A DNA stretch of 64,000 nucleotides, from contig MCFE01000114.1 in assembly GCA_002104905.1 (NCBI GenBank), forward strand, positions 1-64,000, written 5' to 3'. Origin of the DNA: Basidiobolus meristosporus CBS 931.73. Its lineage: Eukaryota > Basidiobolomycota > Basidiobolomycetes > Basidiobolales > Basidiobolaceae. Positions within the stretch are counted from its first letter, which is position 1. Every line of letters starts with the position of its first letter. Shown one piece after another: positions 34,796 to 46,584 of this stretch. A program made the translations under genes and the position numbers. The notes under the pieces were generated by a model. That model was not told where the DNA came from. It ran no database searches and saw only the letters and a list, made by a program, of their open reading frames with translations.

Positions 34796-36063
34796 TCACT
34801 GGTTTGAGTTGAACACCAAAAGGTTGGGGGTGGTGCCCTTCAGCCCTGTAATCGCATTCTTGGTGGCCTTCGATTGAAGGGCTGAGTAGACTTCAGCTGG
34901 GCTGTTCAGTCCCCCTTGGGACAAATACAGTGCTGCAACACCAGCAACATGGGGGCTGGCCATACTGGTGCCGGAGATCTTGTTCGATGCATTGGTGCTT
35001 CCAATCCAGGCTGAGGTGATGTCCTGGCCTGGGGCCAAGATCTTCACACACTTGCCATAGTTGCTGAAGCTGGCCGAGGTGTCGGAGATGGTGGTAGCTC
35101 CAACAGCGAATGCTTGATCGGCATTGGCAGGGGTGACATTGCAGGCATCTTGGCTCTCATTACCTGCAGCAACAATGAAGGTGACGCCAGCCTGGACAGC
35201 AGCGTTGACTGCTTGCTTCAATGCCTCGCTATTACCTCCGCCAAGCGACATGTTAGCAACACTCTTGCGGCCACTCTTCTTGGCTTGCTCGGCAACCCAG
35301 TTGACTCCAGAGATGACCCCGGAGGTGGTGCCGCTTCCACTGCCACTCAGTACCTTGACTCCGATGAGCTTGGCCTTCTTGGCCACGCCATAGGTGTTGC
35401 CACCAACAGTGCCTGACACATGGGTACCGTGACCGTTCAGATCATCAGTAGCCTCGCCAGTGATGAAGCTCACGGGGAGGGTAGCTCTGCCACTGAACTC
35501 GGTGTGCTTGACATTGATACCAGTATCGATGATGTACACATCAACTCCTTCACCAGCTGAGTCGGGGTAGTTGTAGGGGGCACTGGTGTCACGGGTGCGC
35601 TGAGAGATTCTTGGAAGACCCCAGCTTGGAGGGTTGGTCTGGACACCGGAGATGGTGAACACTTGCTCAGCCTCGACATACTCGACATCTCCATGAGCCT
35701 TGAGCTCGGTGACCAAGCCTTGGCTGAGGGTGCCGGCATATGCGTTGAAGTTCTTCAGAGAGAACTTGCTCTTGAGCTCGTTCTTCAGTCCATTGTTACC
35801 ACTGCGGCCACGGTTATATTGGTCAAGCTTCGTCTTCAAGAATTGGTCCACTATAAAAGACAACGATAACCATTAATTATTTGCCTCATCCTGCAATGTC
35901 AGGGCCACCTAGGGACTGCAAGCCTACCTTTGTTGGAGTCAGCGCCTTCCTTGATCTTGACGATGTACTTGTTGGAGACATCCACGATTTGAGCCTCGGT
36001 CAACTGAGCAGTCAGAAGAATGGCAACCAGGGAGCCCAAAGTGAAAGTGCGGAAATTGACCAT
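34796..36063 (-). CDS. Subtilisin S11
   Basis: Intact 396-aa copy; exon 1 35928-36063, exon 2 34796-35850, intron 77 bp. Mature enzyme identical to the main subgroup; differences from S10 in exon 2 are synonymous. TATA-like CTATAAGAAG about 55 bp upstream. The far upstream flank differs from S10, S12 and S13. Confidence 0.96.
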
Positions 36064-36819
36064 GATATTATTGATGGTTAAGGTTTGATATCTAGAATCA
36101 ACGGCTTCTTCGTCTTCTTATAGTTTTCCACACTCTGGTGTGAAGGTAGTGTGATGGTTCCCGGTAATACCCTAGTTGAGATTCTGTTGCTTGTGTTTAA
36201 GACATATCTTCAGAGTCAGTGGGAAGATTTATATGATATGGCTGATAATCGCGGTCCAAGTTACGCTAAAAAGATGGGTAATATCTGCAAGATGCCGTTA
36301 ATATCATGTTTAGTCATTGATAAGGCAAGTAACCCACCAAGCAAAAAAATCACATTCGTAACCTGTTGGAAACGAGTTATTGCCCATTATATTATTGATT
36401 ATTGTATATTTATTTACCGATCCTATCCCTCTCTCTGGAATCAGGCTCACAATTTCCCCGGATGCAATAATGTGAGCGGATGAGCGATCTGGTAATACTC
36501 CTTATATACTAGTGCTATTTTCATCATGTTAATATGACAAAATTTCTGGCCGTCGAGCATTTTCGTGGACTTTTCGTTCTCTATCCTAAAATCCGGTACA
36601 TTACCAACTGAACGTTTGATCATGCTATCACGTGATGGTTACATCAATACTTCTACAATTCTGAGAAATATTTTAGATTTAATAGTTTAACAAGTTAACG
36701 ATATGCGGCATGTATATAGTACTCAATTTGCAAATAAAATAACATTTTGGGTAATGCGCCTTTATTCTCCTTCGCTTGTGTTATGATGTGTTAGAGACCT
36801 GACGTTTGTAGTAAACCAT
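36064..36819. other. S11 upstream region and spacer
   Basis: A weak version of the upstream element (CCGATCCTATCCCTCTCTCT then GGAA) is at about 36418-36440. A 110-codon plus-strand frame (36151-36483) has no motif and I do not call it. Confidence 0.35.
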
Positions 36820-38087
36820 CTACTGGTTGGAGTTGAACACCAAAAGGTTGGGGGTAGTACCCTTCAGTCCTGTAATCGCATTCTTGGTAGCCTTCGATTG
36901 AAGGGCTGAGTAGACTTCAGCTGGGCTGTTCAATCCCCCTTGGGACAAATACAGCGCTGCAACACCAGCAACATGGGGGCTGGCCATACTGGTTCCCGAG
37001 ATCTTGTTCGATGCATTGGTGCTTCCAATCCAGGCTGATGTGATATCCTGGCCTGGGGCCAAGATCTTCACACACTTTCCATAGTTGCTGAAGCTGGCCG
37101 AGGTGTCGGAGATGGTGGTGGCACCAACGGCGAATGCTTGATCGGCATTGGCAGGGGTGACATTGCAGGCATCTTGGCTCTCATTACCTGCAGCAACAAT
37201 GAAGGTGACGCCAGCCTGGACAGCAGCGTTGACTGCTTGCTTCAATGCCTCACTATTACCTCCGCCAAGTGACATGTTGGCAACACTCTTGCGGCCACTC
37301 TTCTTGGCTTGCTCAGCAACCCAGTTGACTCCAGAGATGACCCCGGAGGTGGTGCCACTTCCACTGCCACTCAGCACCTTGACTCCGATGAGCTTGGCCT
37401 TCTTGGCCACACCATAGGTGTTGCCACCAACAGTGCCTGATACATGGGTGCCGTGACCGTTGAGATCATCAGTAGCCTCGCCAGTGATGAAGCTCACGGG
37501 GAGGGTGGCTCTGCCACTGAACTCGGTGTGCTTGACATTGATACCAGTATCGATGATGTACACATCAACTCCTTCACCAGCTGAGTCGGGGTAGTTGTAG
37601 GGGGCACTGGTGTCACGGGTGCGCTGAGAGATTCTCGGAAGACCCCAGCTTGGAGGGTTGGTCTGGACACCGGAGATGGTGAACACTTGCTCAGCCTCGA
37701 CATACTCGACATCTCCATGAGCCTTGAGCTCGGTGACCAAGCCTTGGCTAAGAGTACCGGCATATGCGTTGAAGTTCTTCAGAGAGAACTTGCTCTTGAG
37801 CTCGTTCTTCAGTCCGTTGTTACCAATACGACCGCGGTTATACTGGTCAAGCTTGGTCTTCAAGAATTGGTCCACTATAAAAGATAACGATAACCATCGA
37901 TTAGTCGCCTAATTCTCTGACACTAGGGCTGCCCAATCACTACAAGCATACCTTTGTTGGAATCGGCCCCTTCCTTGATCTTGACGATGTACTTGTTGGA
38001 GACATCCACGATTTGAGCCTCGGTCAACTGAGCAGTCAGAAGAATGGCAACCAGGGAACCCAAAGTGAAAGTGCGGAAATTGACCAT
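36820..38087 (-). CDS. Subtilisin S12
   Basis: Intact 396-aa copy; exon 1 37952-38087, exon 2 36820-37874, intron 77 bp differing from the S13 intron by about one base. Mature enzyme identical to the main subgroup. Private propeptide change YNRGRIGNNG (others GRSGNNG). Upstream element 398 bp from the ATG. Confidence 0.96.
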
Positions 38088-38900
38088 GATAAAATAGATG
38101 ATTCAATAAGTGATGATATATTGCAATGCGCAGCTGCTACGTTATATAGTTTCAAGGGTGCTCAATCCAGACGTGGTCCAAAATGTTCCTTACCTTATTA
38201 AACTGCAAGATTGCTAGGTACTTTGTAGCACAAAGGTGCTGGTCATGGGAATTTCCCCATCACGGATTAACTACTACACTGGCTAATTCGTATCTCGATA
38301 CGATGTGCTACATTTCTCACGTGATTAAATCTCTTTGATATTCAAACCCTCACAAAGAATAGCGAATCAGCATGGAATGTGGATCCTTTTCGGAATCCCT
38401 AAAGACTGGTGTGACCATCGAGTTTTGACCATTGCGTGGTCAACTGGGCTTCTCGATGCACCTGACTCAACATTTGCCGATCCTTTCCATATTTCCGGAA
38501 TGGCGATGGTGTCCATACCCTAATTACTATCTTGCAATGAGGGATTACCAAACGTCCAGTTGTATGGTGAATTACTATTACTGGAGCCCTCTGTTTCAAA
38601 TAAACTGGGATACGGCAATATGATAAAATACACCTTTGGTTTTGCTTCCCACCAAATATCCATAACCGCGGTAAAGGTCAGTAAACTATAATTATTCGCA
38701 GATGGAAACCCCTTCTTGATTTACGATTAATCTAGAAAAATTACCTTGGTTCTATTGGTGTTGACCCGGTGATACGCACACTTTCCAGTATATTCCTATT
38801 CTCTTAGTTTCATTTCCTTTCAACTTGGTGCTCATCATAAAAGGTTTAACTTGGTATTTATTTGATCATATCCTGCTCGAAACGTTGTGATCATCCAAAC
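38088..38900. repeat. S12 upstream block
   Basis: The first 400 bp align with the upstream blocks of S10 and S13, including CGTATCTCGATACGATG and the inverted-repeat element at 38485-38500. No gene. Confidence 0.6.
38485..38500. promoter_or_regulatory. Upstream inverted-repeat element of S12
   Basis: TTCCATATTTCCGGAA, 398 bp upstream of the S12 ATG, preceded by CCGATCCT and followed by TGGCGATGGT. Confidence 0.55.
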
Positions 38901-40168
38901 TTACTGGTTGGAGTTGAACACCAAAAGGTTAGGGGTGGTGCCCTTCAATCCAGTAATCGCATTCTTGGTGGCCTTCGATTGAAGGGCTGAGTAGACTTCA
39001 GCTGGGCTGTTCAATCCCCCTTGGGACAAATACAGTGCTGCAACACCAGCAACATGGGGGCTGGCCATACTGGTGCCCGAGATCTTGTTCGATGCATTGG
39101 TGCTTCCAATCCAGGCTGATGTGATGTCCTGGCCTGGGGCCAAGATCTTCACACACTTGCCATAGTTGCTGAAGCTGGCCGAGGTGTCAGAGATGGTGGT
39201 AGCTCCAACGGCGAATGCTTGATCGGCATTGGCAGGGGTGACATTGCAGGCATCTTGGCTCTCATTACCTGCAGCAACAATGAAGGTGACGCCAGCCTGG
39301 ACAGCAGCGTTGACAGCCTGTTTCAATGCCTCACTGTTACCTCCACCAAGTGACATGTTGGCAACACTCTTGCGGCCACTCTTCTTGGCTTGCTCGGCAA
39401 CCCAGTTGACTCCAGAGATGACCCCGGAGGTGGTGCCGCTTCCACTGCCACTCAGCACCTTGACTCCGATGAGTTTGGCCTTCTTGGCCACACCATAGGT
39501 GTTACCACCAACAGTACCTGACACATGGGTGCCGTGACCGTTGAGATCATCAGTAGCCTCGCCAGTGATGAAGCTCACGGGGAGGGTGGCTCTGCCACTG
39601 AACTCGGTGTGCTTGACATTGATACCAGTATCGATGATGTACACATCAACTCCTTCACCAGCTGAGTCGGGGTAGTTGTAGGGGGCACTGGTGTCACGGG
39701 TGCGCTGAGAGATTCTCGGAAGACCCCAGCTTGGAGGGTTGGTCTGGACACCGGAGATGGTGAACACTTGCTCAGCCTCGACATACTCGACATCTCCATG
39801 AGCCTTGAGCTCGGTGACCAAGCCTTGGCTAAGAGTACCGGCATATGCGTTGAAGTTCTTCAGAGAGAACTTGCTCTTGAGCTCGTTCTTCAGTCCGTTG
39901 TTGCCACTACGACCGCGGTTATATTGGTCAAGCTTCGTCTTCAAGAATTGGTCCACTATAAAAGACAACGATAACCATCGATTAGTCGCCTAATTCTCTG
40001 ACACTAGGGCTGCCCAATCACTACAAGCATACCTTTGTTGGAATCGGCCCCTTCCTTGATCTTGACGATGTACTTGTTGGAGACATCCACGATTTGAGCC
40101 TCGGTCAACTGAGCAGTCAGGAGAATGGCAACCAAAGAGCCCAGAGTGAAAGTGCGGAAATTGACCAT
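38901..40168 (-). CDS. Subtilisin S13
   Basis: Intact 396-aa copy; exon 1 40033-40168, exon 2 38901-39955, intron 77 bp nearly identical to S12. Mature enzyme identical to the main subgroup. 3' flank shares TTGGTATTTATTTGAATCAT-type sequence (minus-strand AATAAA) with S10, S11 and S14, so the duplicated units include the terminator region. Upstream element 399 bp from the ATG. Confidence 0.96.
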
Positions 40169-40980
40169 GATATAATGAATGCTTCAACGTGTGATGATAC
40201 ATTGGAAAGTGCGATTGCCCAGTTTTATAGCTTCATGAAGAATCAATCTAGCTATGTTCCACATTCATATTACCTGACTGAATCGCAGGATTGATGGTTA
40301 CATTCAAGCACGCAGATGATAGTCTTGGGAACTTCCCCGCCTCGGATTATCTACTAAATTGGCTAATGCATATCTCGATACGATGACCTACATTTCTCTC
40401 GTGATCAAACCTCATTGATATTCGGAACTCCCACGAACAACAGCGAATCAGTCTGGGGTATATGTGCATTTTCTGAGTGCCCAGAAACTAGTATGTGCAC
40501 TGGTTCTGGACTATTGCGTAGTTGACTGGACTTCTCGATGCATCTGACTAATCAGCTGCAGATTCTTTCCATGCTTCAGGAATGGTAATGGTGTTCGCAA
40601 CTGGATTGTCACAAAGCCAGGAGAATTCAGGTAACTTTTGATTTGAATATAATTACTGATAAATAATCATTGATACGATATATGCAACTTGATTGAGTCG
40701 CTTTCCATATAATATTCGCAACCACGGTAACGTTATGAGCAACTCGGCTTACTCGTATTCGGGGGCGCTCAAGTCGCATGTACCACTACTTTTCCTATCT
40801 TAAATCTTGTCTATACCGACCATCTGTTGAGTTACTGAAGATTAGCCCATTGCTATGCATGCTCTTCAAATGGCCTCTTCTGTTTGTTGTATTCCGCTTT
40901 ATATTAATGATTATTATAAGAATCTCAACTTGGTATTTATTTGAATCATATCCTGCTCGAAATGTTGTGATCATCCAAAC
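40169..40980. repeat. S13 upstream block
   Basis: Aligns with the S10 and S12 upstream blocks over about 400 bp, with the inverted-repeat element at 40567-40582. The last 60 bp before S14 (40921-40980) repeat the S13 3' flank. No gene. Confidence 0.6.
40567..40582. promoter_or_regulatory. Upstream inverted-repeat element of S13
   Basis: TTCCATGCTTCAGGAA, 399 bp upstream of the S13 ATG, followed by TGGTAATGGTGTTCGC. Confidence 0.55.
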
Positions 40981-42236
40981 TTACTGGTTGGAGTTGAACA
41001 CCAAAAGGTTGGGTGTAGTTCCCTTCAATCCAGTGATCGCATTCTTGGTAGCCTTCGATTGAAGGGCTGAGTAGACTTCAGCTGGGCTGTTCAATCCCCC
41101 TTGGGACAAATACAGTGCTGCAACACCAGCAACATGGGGGCTGGCCATACTGGTGCCCGAGATCTTGTTCGATGCGTTGGTGCTTCCAATCCAGGCTGAT
41201 GTGATATCCTGGCCTGGGGCCAAGATCTTCACACACTTGCCATAGTTGCTGAAGCTGGCTGAGGTGTCGGAGATGGTGGTAGCTCCAACCGCGAATGCTT
41301 GATCGGCATTGGCAGGGGTGACATTGCAGGCATCTTGGCTCTCATTACCTGCAGCAACAATGAAGGTGACGCCAGCCTGGACAGCAGCGTTGACAGCCTG
41401 TTTCAATGCCTCACTGTTACCTCCACCAAGTGACATGTTGGCAACACTCTTGCGGCCACTCTTCTTGGCTTGCTCGGCAACCCAGTTGACTCCAGAGATG
41501 ACCCCGGAGGTGGTGCCGCTTCCACTGCCACTCAGTACCTTGACTCCGATGAGCTTGGCCTTCTTGGCCACACCATAGGTGTTGCCACCAACAGTGCCTG
41601 ACACGTGGGTACCGTGACCGTTGAGATCATCAGTAGCCTCGCCAGTGATGAAGCTCACAGGGAGGGTAGCTCTGCCACTGAACTCGGTGTGCTTGACATT
41701 GATACCAGTATCGATGATGTACACATCAACTCCTTCACCAGCTGAGTCGGGGTAGTTGTAGGGGGCACTGGTGTCACGGGTGCGCTGAGAGATTCTCGGA
41801 AGACCCCAGCTTGGAGGGTTGGTCTGGACACCGGAGATGGTGAACACTTGCTCAGCCTCGACATACTCGACATCCCCATGAGCCTTGAGCTCGGTGACCA
41901 AGCCTTGGCTGAGGGTACCGGCATAGGCGTTGAAGTTCTTCAGAGAGAACTTGCTCTTGAGCTCGTTCTTCAGTCCATTGTTACCACTGCGGCCACGGTT
42001 ATATTGGTCAAGCTTCGTCTTCAAGAATTGATCAACTGTGAAACCAGTCAATAGAATGGGTTAGAATTGGCAATACTATCTTAGATCACTCCCACATTAC
42101 CTTTGTTGGAATCAGCACCCTGCTTGATCTTGACGATGTACTTGTTGGAGACATCAACGATTTGAGCCTCGGTCAACTGAGCAGTCAAGAGGATGGCAAC
42201 CAGGGAGCCTAAAGTGAAAGTGCGAATGTTAACCAT
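40981..42236 (-). CDS. Subtilisin S14, right end of the array
   Basis: Intact 396-aa copy; exon 1 42101-42236, exon 2 40981-42035, intron 65 bp with a private sequence. Mature enzyme identical to the main subgroup. Exon 1 is distinct: MVNIRTFTLG and IKQGADSNK. Promoter flank unlike S10-S13 close to the gene, with a TATATAAAG-like box about 55-60 bp upstream, but with the conserved element at the usual 399 bp. Confidence 0.96.
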
Positions 42237-43149
42237 AGCGATAGTGCTGAAACGCTGTCTGTTGTCTGTTTTAGCAGTTGGCTCGTCCCTTTATATATTT
42301 GTGTTGGAACTGGAGCTCTGTTGAAAACCTGCTTCTTTTGGCATCGTGATTAACATACTGAAAACTGGTAGAACGGACTCAATCAGCATCATGACATTTT
42401 GCAATTGATAGGCTCTCTACCCATGTGCTGTAGTGTATCCAGATTATAATTATTACGATTTCTCATGAGCATAGCGAGTTTTTCTCCTGGGTGACTACGC
42501 AAATTCCTTGAATCGGGATATTCTATACCCATCCGCTTGCTATTATGGAAACGGTGCAATGTTGAACAAGTTATCTGTAATATATGGAATGGCTAGTAAT
42601 TGCGAATATCTCCCTGGGAACACTTGCCGATCCTTTCCATATTTCGGGAACGTAGATGTGAATATTGTAGGCACCATTCCGTCAGTTGATAAGAAATCTG
42701 TACCATTGCCAATTTGGTTGATTTGGCATATAGCAGTATATGTTAGATGGAAAGTGTTTTGTGTAGGCGGCTATACCTCGTGCGACGCGTCTACATTATG
42801 ACTTTGTGGAGTGTTTCATTTGGTAACTTGTGATAATTGTCTTGTAATTTCCAATTTTATTGGGTGGCTGCTTCTTATTAGCTCTCTTGGGCGTAGGATT
42901 TCACCATACTTTACATTCTACAGTCATTTCATTGCGTTGAGCTGCTGGCCATCTGGTTCTATAGCTAAGCGCGATTTCCACGATACTGGATGTTGGTTTT
43001 TTTTTATTATCCTACGTTTATAGTTTTCATATGGAAATATACTGGTTGCATCAGAGGTTTGGAAGGCTGATGGGATCTTAGGTAACCTTGAGTTAAAGGA
43101 TGAATGGCACTTTACCTGGGAATCTCAATCATCCTTGGGAAAATACTAA
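42237..43149. other. S14 upstream region
   Basis: Holds the inverted-repeat element at 42635-42650. No gene; plus-strand frames here have no motif. Confidence 0.4.
42635..42650. promoter_or_regulatory. Upstream inverted-repeat element of S14
   Basis: TTCCATATTTCGGGAA, 399 bp upstream of the S14 ATG, preceded by CCGATCCT. This copy is closest to the consensus. Confidence 0.55.
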
Positions 43150-43370
43150 GCGATACCCCCGGTTACATGTGGACTAGCTATACTAGAGCCGGAGATTTCT
43201 TCGGAAGCGATATACCTAATAATAGCAGCACCGGTAACAGAAACCATGGTACTACCAGCTCACTGAGAGGTTGTTGGATGGTCTTTGCTTAAACACTAGA
43301 GATGGTGAGCACATGCTCATCATACCGGACAATATCATGTTAGCCTAGACTTTGTTGCTTGATAATAGGC
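43150..43370 (-). pseudogene. Subtilisin relic R3
   Basis: Blocks on the plus strand match the complement of subtilisin exon 2. GGTTACATGTGGACTAGCTA and ACTAGAGCCGGAGATTTCTT correspond to the ASPHVAG and SGTSMA region. They are followed after a large deletion by GTTGTTGGATGGTC...ACTAGAGATGGTGAGCACATGC, corresponding to the propeptide end (VFTISGVQTNPPSW). Another match to the upstream element (AATCCTTTCCATAT) at about 43602-43615 lies 250 bp further. It shows the array once extended further right. Confidence 0.65.
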
Positions 43371-44492
43371 TATTCTCAACCCCCGGGGCATGCTAAATGA
43401 CACTCCAGTGTCACGGGAGTCACCTCTCCACCAGCCAAAGCTATTATGACGATATCTCCCAAGTATTCGTACCTGTATTGCGGCAAGCTTCTAGTCTTTC
43501 AGGTGCGATAAGTAACTGGGATGACTTGATTTCTATTCGGAAGCTAATACGTGAGTGGAACCTGAAGTTAATAAACCCATTGGAATCCTTGTACTGGGGT
43601 CAATCCTTTCCATATTGATGATGTGAAAACATCAGCCATGAACGTGACTCGATTCATTCCCAGGTTTGATGAGCGAACTAGTCAGTGACCAGAAAGGAAA
43701 AATGGTTTCATTCGAATGGTCTTGGACCGGTATTTTCTTTACCTAGGATTGCGTCTCTACTGTGGTACTGCTACCGGTAGTATGCATGAATCCCCAACTT
43801 ACCTCTGGATTCATCACCGTTCCAAGAATACCGTAGCAACACAATGTAGAAACCATTACCGGTGTTTCGTTTGTTTCAGAGGATTTTGTGCGGATTTTGA
43901 ATTCCATGATAAGCTGGTGAACATAACCTCACCATTTTTAACATCCTCATGAATTTTGGAACCTTGGCTGAGTGTACAATGAAAGATATTGGGAGGGGAC
44001 CTGTTCGTGAGTTTGTTTTTTGGTTAACCAGGGATTCCATAGTCATTGTCTTGAGCATGCGTGATTAAAGTCCCATTTGAACAATCAACAAGATTGCGAA
44101 TCAGTTTAGATAGTTTACCATAGTTGCAATTCGCTCTCGAGACTGTGTACAGTAATATGTAGGCCATTAGTGGAGGGGACATGCTGCTTCATTGTCGATT
44201 AAGGCCCATATCAAATCTACTCTCATCACTGGTCCTGCTGCGTTTGTAACTGTCGGTTGGGTATAGAACCACAACTGGTTAACTGGTGAACACTCAAGTG
44301 AGATACGAATTTTTTATTGATCTCAACGTCTAGATATAGAGTAAATGAACATATAATTTGAGCTTTTGCACTGCCAAAACGAGTGACTGAAAATTGTACA
44401 TTGTAAAATCGGGAGGTATCTGGCAAACAACAGTATTGTGAAAGCCATGGATCCACAAACTTTCACATTTCAAGACTATCCACCCTTCTCAT
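43371..44492. other. Spacer between array and copper chaperone
   Basis: No gene recognised. Short frames on both strands only. Confidence 0.35.
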
Positions 44493-44832
44493 TTAAAGAG
44501 GAGTGACGGTTTTGCCAGTCTTCTTAATGGTGTTCATGATATCTTCCTGGGAAGCAGTTCCTTGAACAACAACGAGTTGTTCTTCCAAGGAGATGTCAAC
44601 TTTCTCAACACCTGGAACGGAAAGATACGTCAGTGATCAGGACGGATAAAGCAACGGCTCGAGAAATGATAGTTACCACTCAATTTGTTGAGAACTCTGT
44701 TGACGGCACCAGTGCAACCAGAGCAGGTCATACCGACTTTGAATTTGTAGATTTGCTGTGTATCAGATAAAGATCAGATAAGTGTGAAATAACTGAAGAA
44801 TTGTAGAGACGTGCACTCACCGATCCGGACAT
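44493..44832 (-). CDS. ATX1: ATX1-type copper chaperone (HMA domain)
   Basis: Cytosolic metallochaperone that hands Cu(I) to a P-type ATPase in the secretory pathway (family knowledge). The gene is too short and too split for simple ORF finding. Exon 1 44821-44832 (only 12 nt: ATG TCC GGA TCG), exon 2 44677-44755, exon 3 44493-44611; introns of 65 bp have GTGAGT/CAG and GTAACT/CAG ends. The 69-aa product is one HMA domain: YKFKVGMTCSGCTGAVNRVL with the metal-binding MxCxxC (Cys15, Cys18), then VEKVDISLEEQLVVVQG and IKKTGKTV. The C-terminal Lys-rich segment fits ATX1 docking. A single domain with no membrane segment makes an ATPase unlikely. Confidence 0.93.
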
Positions 44833-45500
44833 GTTGTTGTGTTGTAGATGAACTCTAGAGAATTTGTTGGGACATCCAAGAGATACATCCGCCCGTATTT
44901 ATAGGTGATTCATTCCATTCCTTCCTCACTTCCATATATGTTCAAGTGATTATTAATATTTACCGAGGTGAGATGCGGAACCGAGGCTCCTACTGATTGG
45001 TTGACTCGCGGAAAGCCAGTGCTCTTCCATTGAGTAGTTTATGCCATTGGAAGAATTGTCGGAGGGAAAATAGCGATTGGCCAAAATGAGGACAACGTGC
45101 TATGCCGAGTTTAGAAATGAGGCTTCCATTGAAGTATTCATCCTCGAAACCCTTGACAATTGCGAGCACAATCGTGGCAATGACGACATTTCGAGGTTTG
45201 ATAAAGAGCTTGGAAACGTAAACACCTCATGCAGATCAATCAGCACCACCATTCTAAGGCTGCTTGGTCCGCAATTTCGTTTTGGAATCTAGAACTCCAA
45301 TCATTTTGATTTGCCTGATCGAAATCAACTGTCTGGATCGATCAACGGTTGATCGATTATCAATCACTACGATCAATGCACGGAATTGGTTGCAAAATTT
45401 CATTTATGTAGGATATTCAAGATAGAACTTAAATGGGGTTTACGTTGAACTATATTAACAGGATGATAATGATGGTTACAGCTAGGTTGTTTCCAACAGG
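44833..45500. other. Intergenic region
   Basis: Promoter side of the copper chaperone (TATA-like box TATAAATAC, minus, near 44896-44904) and 3' flank of the MAPEG gene. A small plus-strand frame 45077-45292 has no motif. Confidence 0.35.
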
Positions 45501-45971
45501 TTACAAGAATGAATCAATGAACAACCCTAGGATGCAGGCAAGCCCAATTACCCATACAGCAGACCGGGTCGAACTGTAGTCAAAGATATAGAGGAAGGGG
45601 TAGATAGCGCGTACTGCGACAAACAGAATACAAAACACAACACCAGCCGTGGAGCTTGGGTTACCCAGATAGTGAACCAAACTGGCGATACCAAAAAAGC
45701 CGAAGGCCTCGAACGTATTATTGCTACAAGCCACCGCACGGCTTCCCCATCCGCTCTAGAAATCGATCCCAATAAAAGATTACTTTGAAGTCCTGCCGGG
45801 ATACTGGACGATACAACTTACCAGGTTGGCGTATTGTTGCCGGGGGTTGGCGTTGTCGAAGCCAGCACGGCGCTGAGCCAGTCGAACAGGGACCAAGGTT
45901 AAAAACCAGATGAGGAATACGGTGAAAATACATCCAAAGTGGATGTTCGCTTCTCTAGTTGGAAATGACAT
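45501..45971 (-). CDS. MAPEG-family membrane protein
   Basis: 134 aa, two exons: 45822-45971 and 45501-45755, with a 66-bp intron (GTAAGT/TCTAG) at a codon boundary. MAPEG proteins are small four-helix membrane enzymes of the ER or outer membranes using glutathione on lipophilic substrates, or relatives without known activity. Four hydrophobic segments are visible: residues about 10-32, 62-82, 88-108 and 112-132. The family signature is centred on QRRAGFDNANPRQQ and on RAVACSNNTFEAFGFF, matching the conserved N-x2-E-x2-P/A region. The short length suits the bacterial/fungal MAPEG group rather than LTC4 synthase. Substrate unknown. Confidence 0.85.
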
Positions 45972-46584
45972 GGTAGGTGGGTGGGTGGGGAATGTGAAGA
46001 AAGTAGCGCGGCAGTACGTTTTAAATACACCAAACAACTTCCAAAAGCGAGCGTTTCCCTTGATTTAAGATCATGAAGTAATTATGAATTCACCGATCCC
46101 TACCTTGACTGGCTGCATTTCGTGTACTACCAACATTATGACGAGGCATCTGATTTCATCGGCTGGAATGATCGGGAGGATGAGCTATCATTAGTCACCC
46201 CGTTCGATCGCTAATCAAGCTGGGCTCATTGTTGGTTTTTTTCATCACTAAAGATGCCAAATCGTTTAGACCATTCTGGTGCGTTATGCACCGATTGCTA
46301 TACGCCCATGCATTTCTCGAAATTATCCGCCTTTGCACAAAAACCTACAGCTTGAGGGAGGGGTAGAAGCATGCAATGAAAAGGAGGGGATGTGACTGAT
46401 CTATCCCACAACGTCATATATTAAGTGGCCAGGTGGCCACGACGTGAGCCTTACTTCAACCACTCCTCCAACGTTTGCAGCGTGATTCATCTATTCCTTC
46501 ATCTAGAGGTTGGCATCGTATCGGTGGCACCATTCATGCAATTTAGCAAACTCCGGAACCAAGCCTTCACACAACAACCACCCA
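45972..46584. other. Divergent promoter region, MAPEG and chitosanase
   Basis: About 600 bp between oppositely oriented genes. A TATA-like CATATATTAAG lies near 46414-46424 on the plus strand, and TTTAAATA on the minus strand near 46020. No gene. Confidence 0.4.

Noticed and set aside
14832-41578. Repeated plus-strand frames of 74-110 codons inside every subtilisin copy
   Set aside because: They are antisense shadows of exon 2: they recur because the sense strand is conserved, and they lack start context and family motifs.
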